Source: DASXTC01 sp036505635
Lineage (GTDB): Bacteria; Acidobacteriota; Polarisedimenticolia; JACPZX01; DASXTC01
Direction: 5' to 3'
NCBI GenBank assembly: GCA_036505635.1
Contig: DASXTC010000042.1
Coordinates: 1-64,000 of the forward strand
Length of the DNA: 64,000 nucleotides
The first letter of the stretch is position 1. Each line of letters begins with the position of its first letter. The notes beneath the pieces are model-generated. The model saw only the letters and a program-made list of their open reading frames with translations, did not search any database and was not told the origin of the DNA. The position numbers and the translations under genes are program-made. Shown here piece after piece: positions 25,582 through 35,138 of this stretch.

Positions 25582-27261
25582 TCATGACACTACGAAATCG
25601 CCTTCGTTGTCCTGAAGTGCCGCCGCGACCAGCTCCGGCCCATCGAGCTTCTCGGCCGGATAGACACTGACCCCGTATTCGATGGAGAGCGGATGGCTCA
25701 GACCGATGCTGGCGGCGCCGTACGAGCAGACCGCCTGCCTCAGCCTGTTGACGAGTATGACCGCTCCGCCACGGTCGGTTGATGCGAGCACGGCCACCGA
25801 TGGAACCGGGCCGCGCCACCAGATCGCCTTGCCTGTTCCCGATCGGATGTGACTCGCCATGACCTTCACCAGCGTCACCGCCGCGGGGATGGTTGGATCG
25901 ACCCTCTCTCCGCCGAAGGCCTGCGCGGGGTTGAGCAAGCGGAAGAGAATGAGCGAAACCGAGGAGAACTGACGTCGCGCCTTCTTCTTCTCCGCTTCGA
26001 ACTCCAGCAGCAGGACGGACTCGTCGGAGTGGGCCGGAACGCTGAAGCAGATTTCGTTGCCGCCGCCGGCGTTGGAGGCCCAGATGGCCCCGCTGTGGGC
26101 CAGCACCAGCTCGCGCGCCAGCGGTAGCCTCAGGCCGATCCCCCTTCGCGACGCGTCCGACTCATCCTGGCCGGGGACGTGTCGCTCGAACAGCGTCTCG
26201 AGGTCGACGCTGGCGAGCGGGGGCGCGGAGTCGCGCACGCTGACGCGCAGTGTCTCGTCGAAGGGAAGGGCCTCCCGCCGGTCTCCAGCCCTCTCCTCCT
26301 CGAGCCCGATCTCGACCAGGCTCCAGGGAGGCGAGGAGGCCATCGCCTGCGCCACGAGGGTGCGCACGACCTCGCCGATCCTCCCCGGATCCGCATAGGC
26401 CATCGCGACCGGGGAACGCTTCGTGTAGATCAGATCGAGGTGCTTTTCCGCCGCGCGCGGTTTCAGCTCCTTAACCACCTCACCACACAGCGCGTCGAGA
26501 TCCACAGGTTGCAGACGCAGGTCGAACCGGCCTGCCTCGAGCCGGGACATGTCAAGCAGGTCGTCCAGAATCCTCACCAGCCTGTCGCCCCCGCGTCGCG
26601 CGACGTCGAGGAAATGCATCACCTCGCGCGAGAGACCGGGCTCGAACTCGCTTTGGAGGATCTCCAGGGCGTTCTTCACCGCCGTCAGCGGCGTGCGCAG
26701 ATCGTGGGAGACGTTGGCGACGAACTCGGTACGATGGCGCAGCTGCTTCTCGAGTGACCAACGGAGGCTGCGCTCCTCGTTCAGCTCGCTCTCGAGAGAC
26801 TCATGTGCGCCTTCAGCCGGTTCCAGCTCGGGCCCGCCCGGCCTGATCGGGAGGAAGCGACCTGTCATTTCGGTGGATGGGACCAGGCCGCGCTCGGCCG
26901 CCTTGAGACCCACCTCCAGAGACCTGGGCAGCAGGTTCCAGTACTCCCCCCGCTTGATGATGTAGTCGGAGACCCCCTCCTTCATGGCGCGCACCGCGAC
27001 CAGCTCGTCTCCCTGCCCCGTGACCATGATGCACGGACTGGTCACTCCGTTGGAGCGCAGGCGGCGCAGCACTTCCATGGCGTCGCCGTCCGGCAGGATC
27101 AGGTCCAGGATGTGGGCGTCATACCCGGTCTCGTTCAGACACTCCAGAGCATCCGCGCAGGTCGTCGCGACCCGGATCTCACAGTCGGGCCAGCGGGAGC
27201 GCAGCGCCTCGCCCATCATCGCCTGGTGAAAGCCATCGTCTTCTACGAGCAGGATCCGCAT
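25582..27261 (-). CDS. Hybrid response regulator-histidine kinase
   Basis: 559 residues. The N-terminal receiver domain (1-120) has the acidic pair EDD at 7-9, phospho-acceptor Asp53 in ILDLILP, and Lys103. A linker leads to a HisKA dimerisation domain with phospho-His186 in NVSHDLRTPL, then a HATPase_c domain with a GIGLRLPLARELV G-box. The N-box is poor (GEVVRTLVAQAM lacks the usual Asn), which may weaken ATP binding. The last 120 residues look like a degenerate GGDEF fold (SLILFRLLNP; GVSVYPAEKLDG) without the GGDEF signature. No TM segment, so a cytoplasmic sensor. It lies six bases downstream of the REC-only gene, its likely partner. Confidence 0.88.
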   Translation of the reverse strand: MRILLVEDDGFHQAMMGEALRSRWPDCEIRVATTCADALECLNETGYDAHILDLILPDGDAMEVLRRLRSNGVTSPCIMVTGQGDELVAVRAMKEGVSDYIIKRGEYWNLLPRSLEVGLKAAERGLVPSTEMTGRFLPIRPGGPELEPAEGAHESLESELNEERSLRWSLEKQLRHRTEFVANVSHDLRTPLTAVKNALEILQSEFEPGLSREVMHFLDVARRGGDRLVRILDDLLDMSRLEAGRFDLRLQPVDLDALCGEVVKELKPRAAEKHLDLIYTKRSPVAMAYADPGRIGEVVRTLVAQAMASSPPWSLVEIGLEEERAGDRREALPFDETLRVSVRDSAPPLASVDLETLFERHVPGQDESDASRRGIGLRLPLARELVLAHSGAIWASNAGGGNEICFSVPAHSDESVLLLEFEAEKKKARRQFSSVSLILFRLLNPAQAFGGERVDPTIPAAVTLVKVMASHIRSGTGKAIWWRGPVPSVAVLASTDRGGAVILVNRLRQAVCSYGAASIGLSHPLSIEYGVSVYPAEKLDGPELVAAALQDNEGDFVVS

Positions 27262-27267
27262 GGGACC

Positions 27268-27678
27268 TCAGGAGGCCGCGCCGGATTGAACCTGTACCGG
27301 CTCCATCACCCGTGTGAGGACCGACAGCAGCGCCTGCCGGTCGAATGGCTTGTAGATGACGGCGTCGGCTCCCGTCCAGTCCCGGATGAACATCTCGCGA
27401 CGCCGGTCCCGCACCTTGCGCGCCGTCACAAGGACGACCGGCAGTCGCCGCGGGACTCTCTGGTTTCGGGCGTCTTCCTTGACGAGCCGACACACCTCGT
27501 ATCCGTTGAGGGCCGGGAGAACCACGTCGAGGAGCACCACATCGGGGGCCTCGTGACGTACCGCGCCGAGCGCCTCGATGCCGGTGGCTGCGCAGCGCAC
27601 AACGTGGCCCGCTCGAGCGAGGAAATACTCGATCGTGTCGCGCGAATCCTCGTCGTCTTCGACGAGAAGAACGTGCAT
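27268..27678 (-). CDS. Single-domain response regulator (REC only)
   Basis: A 136-residue receiver domain with the acidic pocket in VEDDEDS, phospho-acceptor Asp51 in LLDVVLPALNG, a Thr in VLVTARK and Lys110 in VIYKPFD. No output domain, so it is a CheY- or Spo0F-like phosphate carrier or an allosteric partner. It precedes the hybrid kinase gene by six bases, and the two should form one phosphorelay. It is divergent from the peroxidase gene across 227 bases. Confidence 0.92.
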   Translation of the reverse strand: MHVLLVEDDEDSRDTIEYFLARAGHVVRCAATGIEALGAVRHEAPDVVLLDVVLPALNGYEVCRLVKEDARNQRVPRRLPVVLVTARKVRDRRREMFIRDWTGADAVIYKPFDRQALLSVLTRVMEPVQVQSGAAS

Positions 27679-27868
27679 CGTCGTGGGAACCTCAGAGGGT
27701 GGCGACGGGTCTATGCACCGGAAGCCATCGCCCCACCGCCAATTTGGGATTCCCGCGACATCCTGTCAAACCGCAACCCCCTCCAGCCATAGAATGATGA
27801 GGATCTGTGTCCTTTGGTGGACACCACGCGACCCGCTGATCTAGGATTCGGGGCACATAAGATGACGT

Positions 27869-27887
27869 GCCGTGAAACCATCACGGC
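27869..27887 (+). promoter_or_regulatory. Inverted repeat GCCGTGA-N5-TCACGGC before peroxidase gene
   Basis: A perfect 7-bp dyad with a 5-base spacer, just ahead of the AAGGAGG Shine-Dalgarno of the peroxidase gene. It may be a regulator binding site or a leader hairpin that shields the ribosome site. No matching copy was noticed elsewhere in the window. Confidence 0.4.
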
Positions 27888-27905
27888 CTCGCAAGGAGGA
27901 CCACG

Positions 27906-28931
27906 ATGCGGACCACGAGAATGCTTCCACGCTCGGCCCGGATGCTCTCATTGACCTTCCTCGCGTCCGGCCTTCTCGCCGGCGACTGCAGCGCCGCCGT
28001 GGAGACGCTCCCCTCCCACCCTCCCGCGTTCGAGGAGATGCCGGTGCCCGCCGACAACCCGATGACGCCCGAAAAGGTGGCGCTGGGCAGGCAGCTTTTC
28101 TTCGACAAGAGGCTCAGCAAGGATGGTTCGCGCTCCTGCTACTCCTGCCACGTCTGCGAGAAAGGGCTCACCGACGGTCTGCCGCTTGCCGTGGGGGCGG
28201 GAGACAAGAAGCTCACGCGCAGCAGCCCGACGCTGTGGAACATCGGGTATCACACGCAGTACTACTGGGACGGCCGCTCGGGCTCGCTCGAGAAGCAGGC
28301 GGTGGCCGCATGGTCGGGCGCCAACATGGGAGCCGACCCCAACGAGATCGTCAAGACCCTCGATGCCATGCCCGGCTATCACGATCAGTTCCAGAAGGTG
28401 TTCGGGGCGTCCGCCTCGCCGGAGAACGTCGGCAAGGCCATCGCGGCCTTCGAGCGGACGATCTACTGCGGCACCACCCCGCACGACCGATTCGAGCAGG
28501 GAGACAAGAAGGCCATGAGCGAGGCCGCCCAGCGCGGCTGGAAGGTCTGGCGGGAAAAGGCCGGCTGCGGCACCTGTCACGCCGGTATCCTCTTCACGGA
28601 TCTGCAATATCACAACGTGGGGGTTGGAATGGACAAGCCGGAGCCGGACATCGGCCGTAAGAAGGTCTCCAGCGCCGACGCCGACATGGGGGCTTTCAAG
28701 ACGCCGACGCTGCGCGACATCGCGAAGTCGGCTCCGTACTTCCACGACGGCAGCGCCGCGACGCTCGAAGAGGCGGTCGACTACATGCTCTCGGGGGGTA
28801 GGCCAAACCAGTGGCTCGACACGAAGAACCTCAAGAAGGTCGACCTCGGCAAGGAGGAGCGGGCAGACCTGATCGAGTTCCTGAGGTCGCTCACGTGCGA
28901 TTGCGCGCTGAAGGAGCCCAGGCTTCCCTAG
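27906..28931 (+). CDS. Exported di-heme cytochrome c peroxidase (MauG/CcpA family)
   Basis: A 341-residue periplasmic protein with a signal peptide (SLTFLASGLLAGDCSAA) and two c-type heme sites: Cys78-Tyr-Ser-Cys81-His82 and Cys221-Gly-Thr-Cys224-His225. LGRQLFFDKRLSKDGS before the first site and FKTPTLRDIAKSAPYFHDGS after the second are classic for bacterial di-heme peroxidases, which reduce hydrogen peroxide using cytochrome c electrons; MauG-like members oxidise protein residues. The extra Cys two residues past the first heme His (CHVCEKG) is unusual. The strong AAGGAGG fixes the ATG at 27906. Convergent with pncA, 12 bases away. Confidence 0.93.
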   Translation: MRTTRMLPRSARMLSLTFLASGLLAGDCSAAVETLPSHPPAFEEMPVPADNPMTPEKVALGRQLFFDKRLSKDGSRSCYSCHVCEKGLTDGLPLAVGAGDKKLTRSSPTLWNIGYHTQYYWDGRSGSLEKQAVAAWSGANMGADPNEIVKTLDAMPGYHDQFQKVFGASASPENVGKAIAAFERTIYCGTTPHDRFEQGDKKAMSEAAQRGWKVWREKAGCGTCHAGILFTDLQYHNVGVGMDKPEPDIGRKKVSSADADMGAFKTPTLRDIAKSAPYFHDGSAATLEEAVDYMLSGGRPNQWLDTKNLKKVDLGKEERADLIEFLRSLTCDCALKEPRLP

Positions 28932-28943
28932 GAGTTTGTGCGC

Positions 28944-29579
28944 TCAATCGCCGAGCTCGCTCGAACCGATCAGGCGCACGCCGGCCTCGCGCATCTCCGC
29001 AACAGCCAGATCGCCGGTGGCCGGATCGACCGGGCGGGTGGCGTCCAGAATCACCGTGACGGAGAGGCCGGGCATGAGCCGCAGGGCGTCGAGGGCCGTG
29101 AACTTCACGCAATAGTCGAGCGCGAGACCGGCCAGGTAGAGGTGCCTCACGCCGAGCGATGCGAGGTATCCGTGGAGGCCGCTCGGATTCCTGCCGGCGT
29201 TGTCGCAGAAGACCGAATAGCTGTCCACTCGGGGATCGCTCCCCTTTCTGAAGATGGCCTGGATGGCGAGCTGGTCGAACTCCGGGTGGAACTCCGCGCC
29301 CCGGGATCCCTGAACGCAATGGTCCGGCCAGAAGACCTGTGGTACGCCGTCGAGCTCCCCCACCTCGAACGGCTTGCGCCCCGGATTGTTGCCGGCGAAG
29401 CTGCCGTGGTTCCGAGGGTGCCAGTCCTGGCTCGCCACCCTGACGCGGAAACGCGGGAGGAGGCGGTTGATGATCGGTATCACCTCGCGCCCGCGGGACA
29501 CCGGAAGCTCCCGGCTCTCGGTGATGAAACCCTTCTGGACGTCCACCGCGAGCATCGCGGCGTCAACGGGCAACTTCAC
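28944..29579 (-). CDS. pncA: Nicotinamidase
   Basis: A 211-residue isochorismatase-fold nicotinamidase that converts nicotinamide to nicotinate and ammonia. The catalytic triad is visible: Asp13 in AVDVQKGF, Lys112 in FRKGSD and Cys157 in LALDYCVKF. Metal ligands Asp52 and His54 are in SQDWHPRNHGSF, and WPDHC supplies another. Its start lies inside the last 17 bases of pncB, so the two salvage enzymes are translationally coupled. Cytoplasmic. Confidence 0.95.
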   Translation of the reverse strand: MKLPVDAAMLAVDVQKGFITESRELPVSRGREVIPIINRLLPRFRVRVASQDWHPRNHGSFAGNNPGRKPFEVGELDGVPQVFWPDHCVQGSRGAEFHPEFDQLAIQAIFRKGSDPRVDSYSVFCDNAGRNPSGLHGYLASLGVRHLYLAGLALDYCVKFTALDALRLMPGLSVTVILDATRPVDPATGDLAVAEMREAGVRLIGSSELGD

Positions 29580-30999
29580 GGGTCACCTCCTGGATCATCC
29601 GTTCCCGCGTCTCGTGCAGCCTGAGAGTCATGGCCACGCGGTACACGTGCGGGTTCAGCAGCCGCAGGCACCCCTCTGGAAGCCGGGTGAGACGCTGCTC
29701 GGCGTAGTCGGCGAGGTTGGTCAGCGCCCGGGTCGGGACGGTGCGCTCCCCTCGTTCCATGACCACCGACCGGAGCTCCTCCAGCCGCGCCGGCCGGGGG
29801 ATGGTGGTCCGCCGCAGAGGGTTCATCGGGTCGAGCACCGGAGCGCCGGGGACCGGCGATTCGTCGCCGGCCGAGACCACGTCCATCTCGAATCGGCCGT
29901 CGCGCAGGACGCGCCAGAGCCTCTTGCGGCCGGGGAGCGTGCTCTTGGCGCGATCGGAGCTGACCTTGATTCGCGGCTGGCCGTCGATCTCCACCAGCTT
30001 GTAGACACCGCCCAATGACCCCCCCGCGTCGCCGGCCGGAGCGGCGAGGTGGGTTCCCACTCCGTAGACATCGACACGGCCCCCTTCCTGCCGGATCGAT
30101 TCGATGACGTGCTCATCCAGCTCGTTGGAGGCCACGATCTTCACCTGCGGGAATCCCGCTTCATCCAGCATGCGCCGGGCCTCCTTGCTGAGGTAGGCGA
30201 GGTCACCTGAATCGAGGCGGATCCCGCGCAGCTCGTGGCCGCCGGCGCGCAGCTCCCTCCCCACGGCGATCGCGTTGGGGATCCCGCTGCGCAGCGTGTC
30301 ATATGTGTCGACCAGCAGGACGCACTGGTCCGGGAACGAGTCGGCGTAGACCCGGAAGGCCGTCAGCTCGGACGGGAAGGCCATGACCCAGCTGTGCGCC
30401 TGCGTGCCCGACACCGGGATCCCGAAGCGCCTGCCCGCCAGCAGGTTGCTCGTGGATCGCGCGCCCCCCACGCAGGCCGCCCGCGACGCCCCCACGGCAC
30501 CATCCGGTCCTTGCGCCCGGCGGGCTCCGAACTCGACCACGGATCCCTCGCCGGCTTCGCGAACTATTCGCGCGGCCTTCGTGGCCACCAGCGTCTGGAA
30601 GTTTATGAGATTCAGGAGGGCGGTCTCGACGAGCTGCGCCTCGGCGAGGGGGGCCTCGACGCTCAGAAGCGGCTCGGTGGGGAAGATCACTTCCCCCTCG
30701 GGGACCGCGGTGACGCGCCCCGTGAACCGCAATGACCCCAGCCATGAGAGGAAACGCTCGTCGAAGAGACCGAGGCCCCGCAGGTAGCCGAGCTCCTCGT
30801 GGCCGAACCGCAGGCGCTCCAGGTAGTCGAGGGCCGGGTCGAGGCCGGCGAAGACGGCGTACCCCCCGCCGAAGGGGCAGCGCCGGAAATAGAGATCGAA
30901 GACGGCCGGCTCGTCGTGGATTCCCCGGCGCAGGTAGCCCGCCACCATCGTCAGCTCGTAGAGATCCATCAGGAGCGACAGGTCCATCGGCCACCCCAT
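29563..30999 (-). CDS. pncB: Nicotinate phosphoribosyltransferase
   Basis: 478 residues. It joins nicotinate and PRPP to give nicotinate mononucleotide, the Preiss-Handler entry to NAD. Motifs: LSLLMDLYELTMVAGYLRRG at the N-terminus, FGARRAQGPDGA, VSGTQAHSWVMAF containing the conserved His, and IRLDSGDLAYLS near the phosphate site, then YGVGTHL. The length matches the longer bacterial type. An ATG four codons in (30987) is an alternative start with GGGGTGG close by. With pncA it makes a complete two-step route from nicotinamide to NaMN. Confidence 0.95.
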   Translation of the reverse strand: MGWPMDLSLLMDLYELTMVAGYLRRGIHDEPAVFDLYFRRCPFGGGYAVFAGLDPALDYLERLRFGHEELGYLRGLGLFDERFLSWLGSLRFTGRVTAVPEGEVIFPTEPLLSVEAPLAEAQLVETALLNLINFQTLVATKAARIVREAGEGSVVEFGARRAQGPDGAVGASRAACVGGARSTSNLLAGRRFGIPVSGTQAHSWVMAFPSELTAFRVYADSFPDQCVLLVDTYDTLRSGIPNAIAVGRELRAGGHELRGIRLDSGDLAYLSKEARRMLDEAGFPQVKIVASNELDEHVIESIRQEGGRVDVYGVGTHLAAPAGDAGGSLGGVYKLVEIDGQPRIKVSSDRAKSTLPGRKRLWRVLRDGRFEMDVVSAGDESPVPGAPVLDPMNPLRRTTIPRPARLEELRSVVMERGERTVPTRALTNLADYAEQRLTRLPEGCLRLLNPHVYRVAMTLRLHETRERMIQEVTREVAR

Positions 31000-31075
31000 G
31001 ACCCGGCGTGCGGGCTTCCACCCGATCCTACATCATCGGCGGCATACCCACCCCCGTTCGATCGCGGCGGATGTG

Positions 31076-31642
31076 CTATTCATCCGGGTCGGTGCTCTGT
31101 GGCGAGTGGTCGCGGGCGCGTCTCACCTGACCGCGGATTTCGCCATTGGGGAAATCGCCCGGGCCGGTGTTCGCGGGATCGACGCCGTCGTTGGTGTGAA
31201 CGTTGGCGTAGATCCCCTCGGTGCGCATGGCTTCGAGCAGGACCGAGAGGGACTGCCCTTCGAGCGGCCCCACCAGGTCGTCCTGCTCGATTTCCCCCTC
31301 CACGAGGGTGCCGTCCACCTCTCCGCCGCCCGGGGGCTGCGGGGTCAGCAGGAAGGCGACCACGGGGCCGTTCATCCCCTTCGGCGCCATGTGAATGTGG
31401 GCCGCGACCACGTTGTGGATGTTGTGGACCACGAGGCGGTAGAAGAGCGTGTCTCCCCTGTTGATCAGGCGGAACTGAACCAGCCCTGTGGCGCCGGTGG
31501 CGACAGCGGGATTCTCCTGGCGTCCCTGCAGAGGCGCGATGAAGTCGGGCGGCGTGGAGCTGAACTGGGCGCGCGCGCCACCGGAGAGCCCGGCCAGCGC
31601 GATGACGGTCAGGACCGGCAAGACGTACCTCTTCCTCTTCAT
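31076..31642 (-). CDS. Exported CHRD-domain protein
   Basis: About 188 residues, with signal peptide (MKRKRYVLPVLTVIALAGL, GARAQ cleavage) and a CHRD domain. Typical features are LQGRQENPAVATGATGLVQF at the start, HNIHNVVAAHIHMAPKGMNG in the middle (the His-rich centre of the fold) and YANVHT...FPNGEIRGQV at the end. CHRD domains occur in chordin and in many bacterial exported proteins with no known enzymatic role. The ATG at 31642 has GGAGGAGG six bases ahead; upstream codons are not coding-like. It lies 88 bases downstream of the large amidohydrolase gene's stop, convergent in neither direction, and may be single. Confidence 0.88.
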   Translation of the reverse strand: MKRKRYVLPVLTVIALAGLSGGARAQFSSTPPDFIAPLQGRQENPAVATGATGLVQFRLINRGDTLFYRLVVHNIHNVVAAHIHMAPKGMNGPVVAFLLTPQPPGGGEVDGTLVEGEIEQDDLVGPLEGQSLSVLLEAMRTEGIYANVHTNDGVDPANTGPGDFPNGEIRGQVRRARDHSPQSTDPDE

Positions 31643-31730
31643 GAGAATCCTCCTCCAGATGACGAGAGTCGTGCTCGCCACGCTATGTACCGCCAGGAGG
31701 AGTCTCGGTCAAGGCCGGCGGGCCCGCTCG

Positions 31731-34700
31731 TCACGGGGTGTGGGCCGCCTCGAAGCCGAGCGGGGGGCGCTTCCTGGATCGCGGCCAGACCTCGTCCATC
31801 GTCCAGGCGTCGTAGAGCCGGCCTCCCTTCATGACCAGCTTCATGGAGGTGCTGTTTCGCAGATCCTCCAGGGGATTCCTCTCGAGCACGATGAGGTCGG
31901 CCAGCTTGCCCTTCTCCAGCGAACCGAGATCGCCGTCCATCCCGAGGTAGCGCGCGCCGTTGATCGTCGCGCAGCGGAGGGCCTCGAGGGGGGTCATGCC
32001 CCCCTGACCCAGCATCCACAGCTCCCAGTGGGCGCCGAGCCCCTGGAGCTGTCCATGCGCGCCGAGCTGCACCGAGCCGCCCGCGTCGAGGATCTTCTTC
32101 GCGCTGCGGGCGATCTCGATGTGGCCCCAGTCGTCCTCGGCGGCCATCACGTCGCGCCTTCGCGCCCGCGCGTCCACCACGCCGCGCGGCACGAAGCGAA
32201 GGAGCCGTTCGTCCTTCCAGACATCGGTGTGCTGGTACCAGTAGTTCTCGCCCCACAGACCGCCGTAGCCCACGACCAGCGTCGGCGTGTAACCGGTGCC
32301 GCTGCGCCCCATGAGAGTCACGACGTCCTTGTAGAGGGGGGCCACCGGCAAGGCATGCTCGATACCGGTGTGGCCGTCGAGCACCATCGAGAGATCCCAC
32401 GCGAGCGTCGAGCCCCCCTCCGGGACCACGAGCATCCCCTCCTCGCGGGCCGCCTCGATGATCCACTGGCGCTGCTCCCGCCGCGGCTGGTTGTACGACT
32501 TGACGCTCACGGCGCCCTGCGCCTTGAGGCGTTTCACGTGGGCGCGGGCGTCCTCGAGACTCTCGATGACCGCCTTGTCCTCGTCCTCCGCGCCGTAGAG
32601 GACGAAGCCGGTGGAGAAGACGCGTGGACCGTCGACGAGCCCCGCCTCCACCATCTCGCTCTGGGCGAAGACGAGCTGCGTGGGGGCGGATGGGTCGTGC
32701 GCGGTCGTGACCCCGTAGGCGAGGTTGGCGTAGTAGCGCCAGTCGGCGCGCGGATTGATGTCGAGCGCCGCGTAGTGCAGGTGGGCGTGCACGTCGATGA
32801 TTCCGGGGACGATCGTGAGCCCCTTCGCGTCGATGACCTTCGCGCCGGCCGGCACGGCCACGCTGGCGCGGGGTCCCACGGCGACGATCCGCTCCCCCTC
32901 AACGACGAGGGAGCCATCCTCGATGACCTCGTCGCCCCTTATCGTGATGATCCGCGCGCCCGTAAGCGCCACGGTGCCGGCGGGGACGGCGCGGGGCACC
33001 TCCAGGGAGACGGCATAGCCGACCGTCTCCTTCTCGGCCGGGTTTTCAAGGGGCTCCGCCGGCTCCTCGGCAAGATCGGTGCCGGGTCCGGCGGGCTCCC
33101 GGTCCGCGGGCTTTGCCTCTTTCCTGGCCTTCCCGGCCGGGGCCTTGCCCTCCTCCGGCTTCTTGTCCTCTACCGCCATCGCCGCTTCGACCGGAGTCCG
33201 GTAAACCTTCGAACCGAGGCTCCAGGTCACGTCCCTGCTGTCGAAAGTGAAGCCGGGCCAGTCGCCGCCGATCTTCGAAAGCTTCTTCGCGGGCATCCCC
33301 GTGCCGTCCGGATCGAGCGAGAGCGTGCCCGGGCCGGTAGGCGGGAAAGGGGTCACGTAGATCTGCTGGAGGTCCTTGTAGGCGAGATAACTTCCGTCCG
33401 GTGAGACGGTGATCTCGCGGGCACGCTTCCCTTTGGCGTGGATTCGCTTGTCGGTCCCGTCGAGCGCCACGCTCACCAGAGCGAGGCCCGCGTCGTCCCC
33501 GCTGCCGTTGCGCTCGGTGTAGTAGATGCGTGTGCCGGCTGCGTTGAAGGCGGGCCGCGGCATCCGGTCGTTCGTGCCGGAGTTGTCCGTCTGGATGACC
33601 GTGCGCACGTCGCCAGCGTGCGCGTCGACGACCACGATGCGAAGGTAGAGCTCGTCGCCCAGCGTCTCGTCGCCTCTGCGCGCCGCCCCCGAGCCGCACA
33701 CGAAGGCGATCCGGCTCCCATCGGGCGAGAAGGATGGGTTGGCGTACTGGTCCGCGACCTCGGTGATTCTTCTGGGGGTGCCGCCGGCCGCGCTCACGAT
33801 CCAGAGATGGCCGCCGAGGTCCTCTTCCCAGGTCACGAAGGCGATCGACTTTCCATCGGGGGACCAGGCCGGCGCGTACTCGAGAGAGTCTCCCGTGGTG
33901 AGACGGCGGGGCGTGCCGTCCGGCAGCTCCATCGTGTAGACGTGGCCCACCGCCTGGAAGAGGAGAGCGCGTCTGTTTGGAGAGATGGCGGGCCACCGCA
34001 CCATCCTGCTGACGAAGGTGGCGCCGCCGAGCCTGCGAGCGGGATGGAGCGCCTCCTCGACCTTCTGATCAACCTTCGCCGCGAAGGGAATGGGGTTCGT
34101 CGCGCCGGTGGCGGCGTCGATGCGGCCGATCTTTCCTCCCCAGCTCGCGACGATGGCCCTGCTGTCAGGCGTCCACGAGTAGGCCGGGAAAACCCCGTGA
34201 ATCGCCCAGGTCTCCTGCTGGTCCCTGTCGAGCCCGTCGAAGAGGGCGCGCTCCGCGCCGCTCTCCAGGTCGCGGACGAACAGCACGGTCTTTGTGCGCA
34301 CGCGCCTGATGAAGGCGAGGGACCTGCCGTCGGGTGATGGCGTGGGGCGCACGGCACCGCCGTAGTCCTGCGTGACGGGGGAGATCTCGCCTGTGGTCAG
34401 ATCGAGACGCGAAATCTGGAAGATGCCGTCGTTGACGTCCTTGTTGTAGTCGAAAGGCCCCGACTTCGAGTAGTAGATGTACCTGCCGTCACCGGAGATG
34501 GCGGGCTCGTTGACGTCCGACGTGTCGGTCGCCTTCTTGGTGAGTCCGACCCCCTTGCCCCCCTCCACGGCGTAGAGCCAGACCTCCCCCGCGCCGAGGC
34601 TGCGGCGCCCCGTGAAATGCTTGCGGGCGAAGATGAACCGTCCATCGGGCGTCCAGTCGGGGCTCGCCAGCGTGCGGAATGTCTCCTTGCTGACGGCGCG

Positions 34701-35087
34701 TGCGCCGGAGCCGTCGGCGTTCATGACCCAGATGTTCTCGGCGCCCCCGCGATCCGAGAGATAGACGATGCGCTTGCCGTCGGGGCTGAACCGCGGCTGC
34801 ATCTCCCATGCGGGGCCGCCGGCGAGAAGCCTGGCATCGCCGCCGCTCGCCGGGATGGCGTAGAGGTCGCCCAGCAGATCGAAGACGATGGTCCCGCCAT
34901 CGGGGCTCACATCGAGGTTGATCCAGGTCCCTTCATCGGTGGTGAAGGTGACCGGCCTGGAGGGAGCGTGGGGGGCGGCGACGTCCCAGGCTTTCTTCTC
35001 CTGCTCATCGGCCGGGAGCGGGGCGATGGCCGCGGTCGAGAGGACCAGGATGGCGAGCGAGGCGCGGGTAGACGCGGTCATCTTCAT
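31731..35087 (-). CDS. Exported amidohydrolase with N-terminal TolB-like beta-propellers
   Basis: 1118 residues with a signal peptide (SLAILVLSTAAIAPLPADE). Residues about 45-650 hold many PD40/WD40-like blades (LDVSPDGGTIVFDLLGD; PRFSPDGKRIVYLSDRGG; PAWSPDGKSIAFVTWEE), forming one or two propellers. The C-terminal third is a metal-dependent amidohydrolase: GIIDVHAHLHYA gives the HxH metal pair, and GKLADLIVLERNPLEDL is the usual family tail. A charged linker rich in Lys/Glu/Pro separates the halves. Such proteins are common in Acidobacteria and related phyla; substrates are unproven, with imidazolonepropionase- and prolidase-like enzymes as nearest relatives. ATG codons at 35087 and 35081 are both possible; the latter has better spacing to AGGAG. 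Confidence 0.9.
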   Translation of the reverse strand: MKMTASTRASLAILVLSTAAIAPLPADEQEKKAWDVAAPHAPSRPVTFTTDEGTWINLDVSPDGGTIVFDLLGDLYAIPASGGDARLLAGGPAWEMQPRFSPDGKRIVYLSDRGGAENIWVMNADGSGARAVSKETFRTLASPDWTPDGRFIFARKHFTGRRSLGAGEVWLYAVEGGKGVGLTKKATDTSDVNEPAISGDGRYIYYSKSGPFDYNKDVNDGIFQISRLDLTTGEISPVTQDYGGAVRPTPSPDGRSLAFIRRVRTKTVLFVRDLESGAERALFDGLDRDQQETWAIHGVFPAYSWTPDSRAIVASWGGKIGRIDAATGATNPIPFAAKVDQKVEEALHPARRLGGATFVSRMVRWPAISPNRRALLFQAVGHVYTMELPDGTPRRLTTGDSLEYAPAWSPDGKSIAFVTWEEDLGGHLWIVSAAGGTPRRITEVADQYANPSFSPDGSRIAFVCGSGAARRGDETLGDELYLRIVVVDAHAGDVRTVIQTDNSGTNDRMPRPAFNAAGTRIYYTERNGSGDDAGLALVSVALDGTDKRIHAKGKRAREITVSPDGSYLAYKDLQQIYVTPFPPTGPGTLSLDPDGTGMPAKKLSKIGGDWPGFTFDSRDVTWSLGSKVYRTPVEAAMAVEDKKPEEGKAPAGKARKEAKPADREPAGPGTDLAEEPAEPLENPAEKETVGYAVSLEVPRAVPAGTVALTGARIITIRGDEVIEDGSLVVEGERIVAVGPRASVAVPAGAKVIDAKGLTIVPGIIDVHAHLHYAALDINPRADWRYYANLAYGVTTAHDPSAPTQLVFAQSEMVEAGLVDGPRVFSTGFVLYGAEDEDKAVIESLEDARAHVKRLKAQGAVSVKSYNQPRREQRQWIIEAAREEGMLVVPEGGSTLAWDLSMVLDGHTGIEHALPVAPLYKDVVTLMGRSGTGYTPTLVVGYGGLWGENYWYQHTDVWKDERLLRFVPRGVVDARARRRDVMAAEDDWGHIEIARSAKKILDAGGSVQLGAHGQLQGLGAHWELWMLGQGGMTPLEALRCATINGARYLGMDGDLGSLEKGKLADLIVLERNPLEDLRNSTSMKLVMKGGRLYDAWTMDEVWPRSRKRPPLGFEAAHTP

Positions 35088-35138
35088 GATCTCCTGTGCG
35101 GTATGGGGGTTGCGGCCGGTGGTGGCCGGATGATACCC

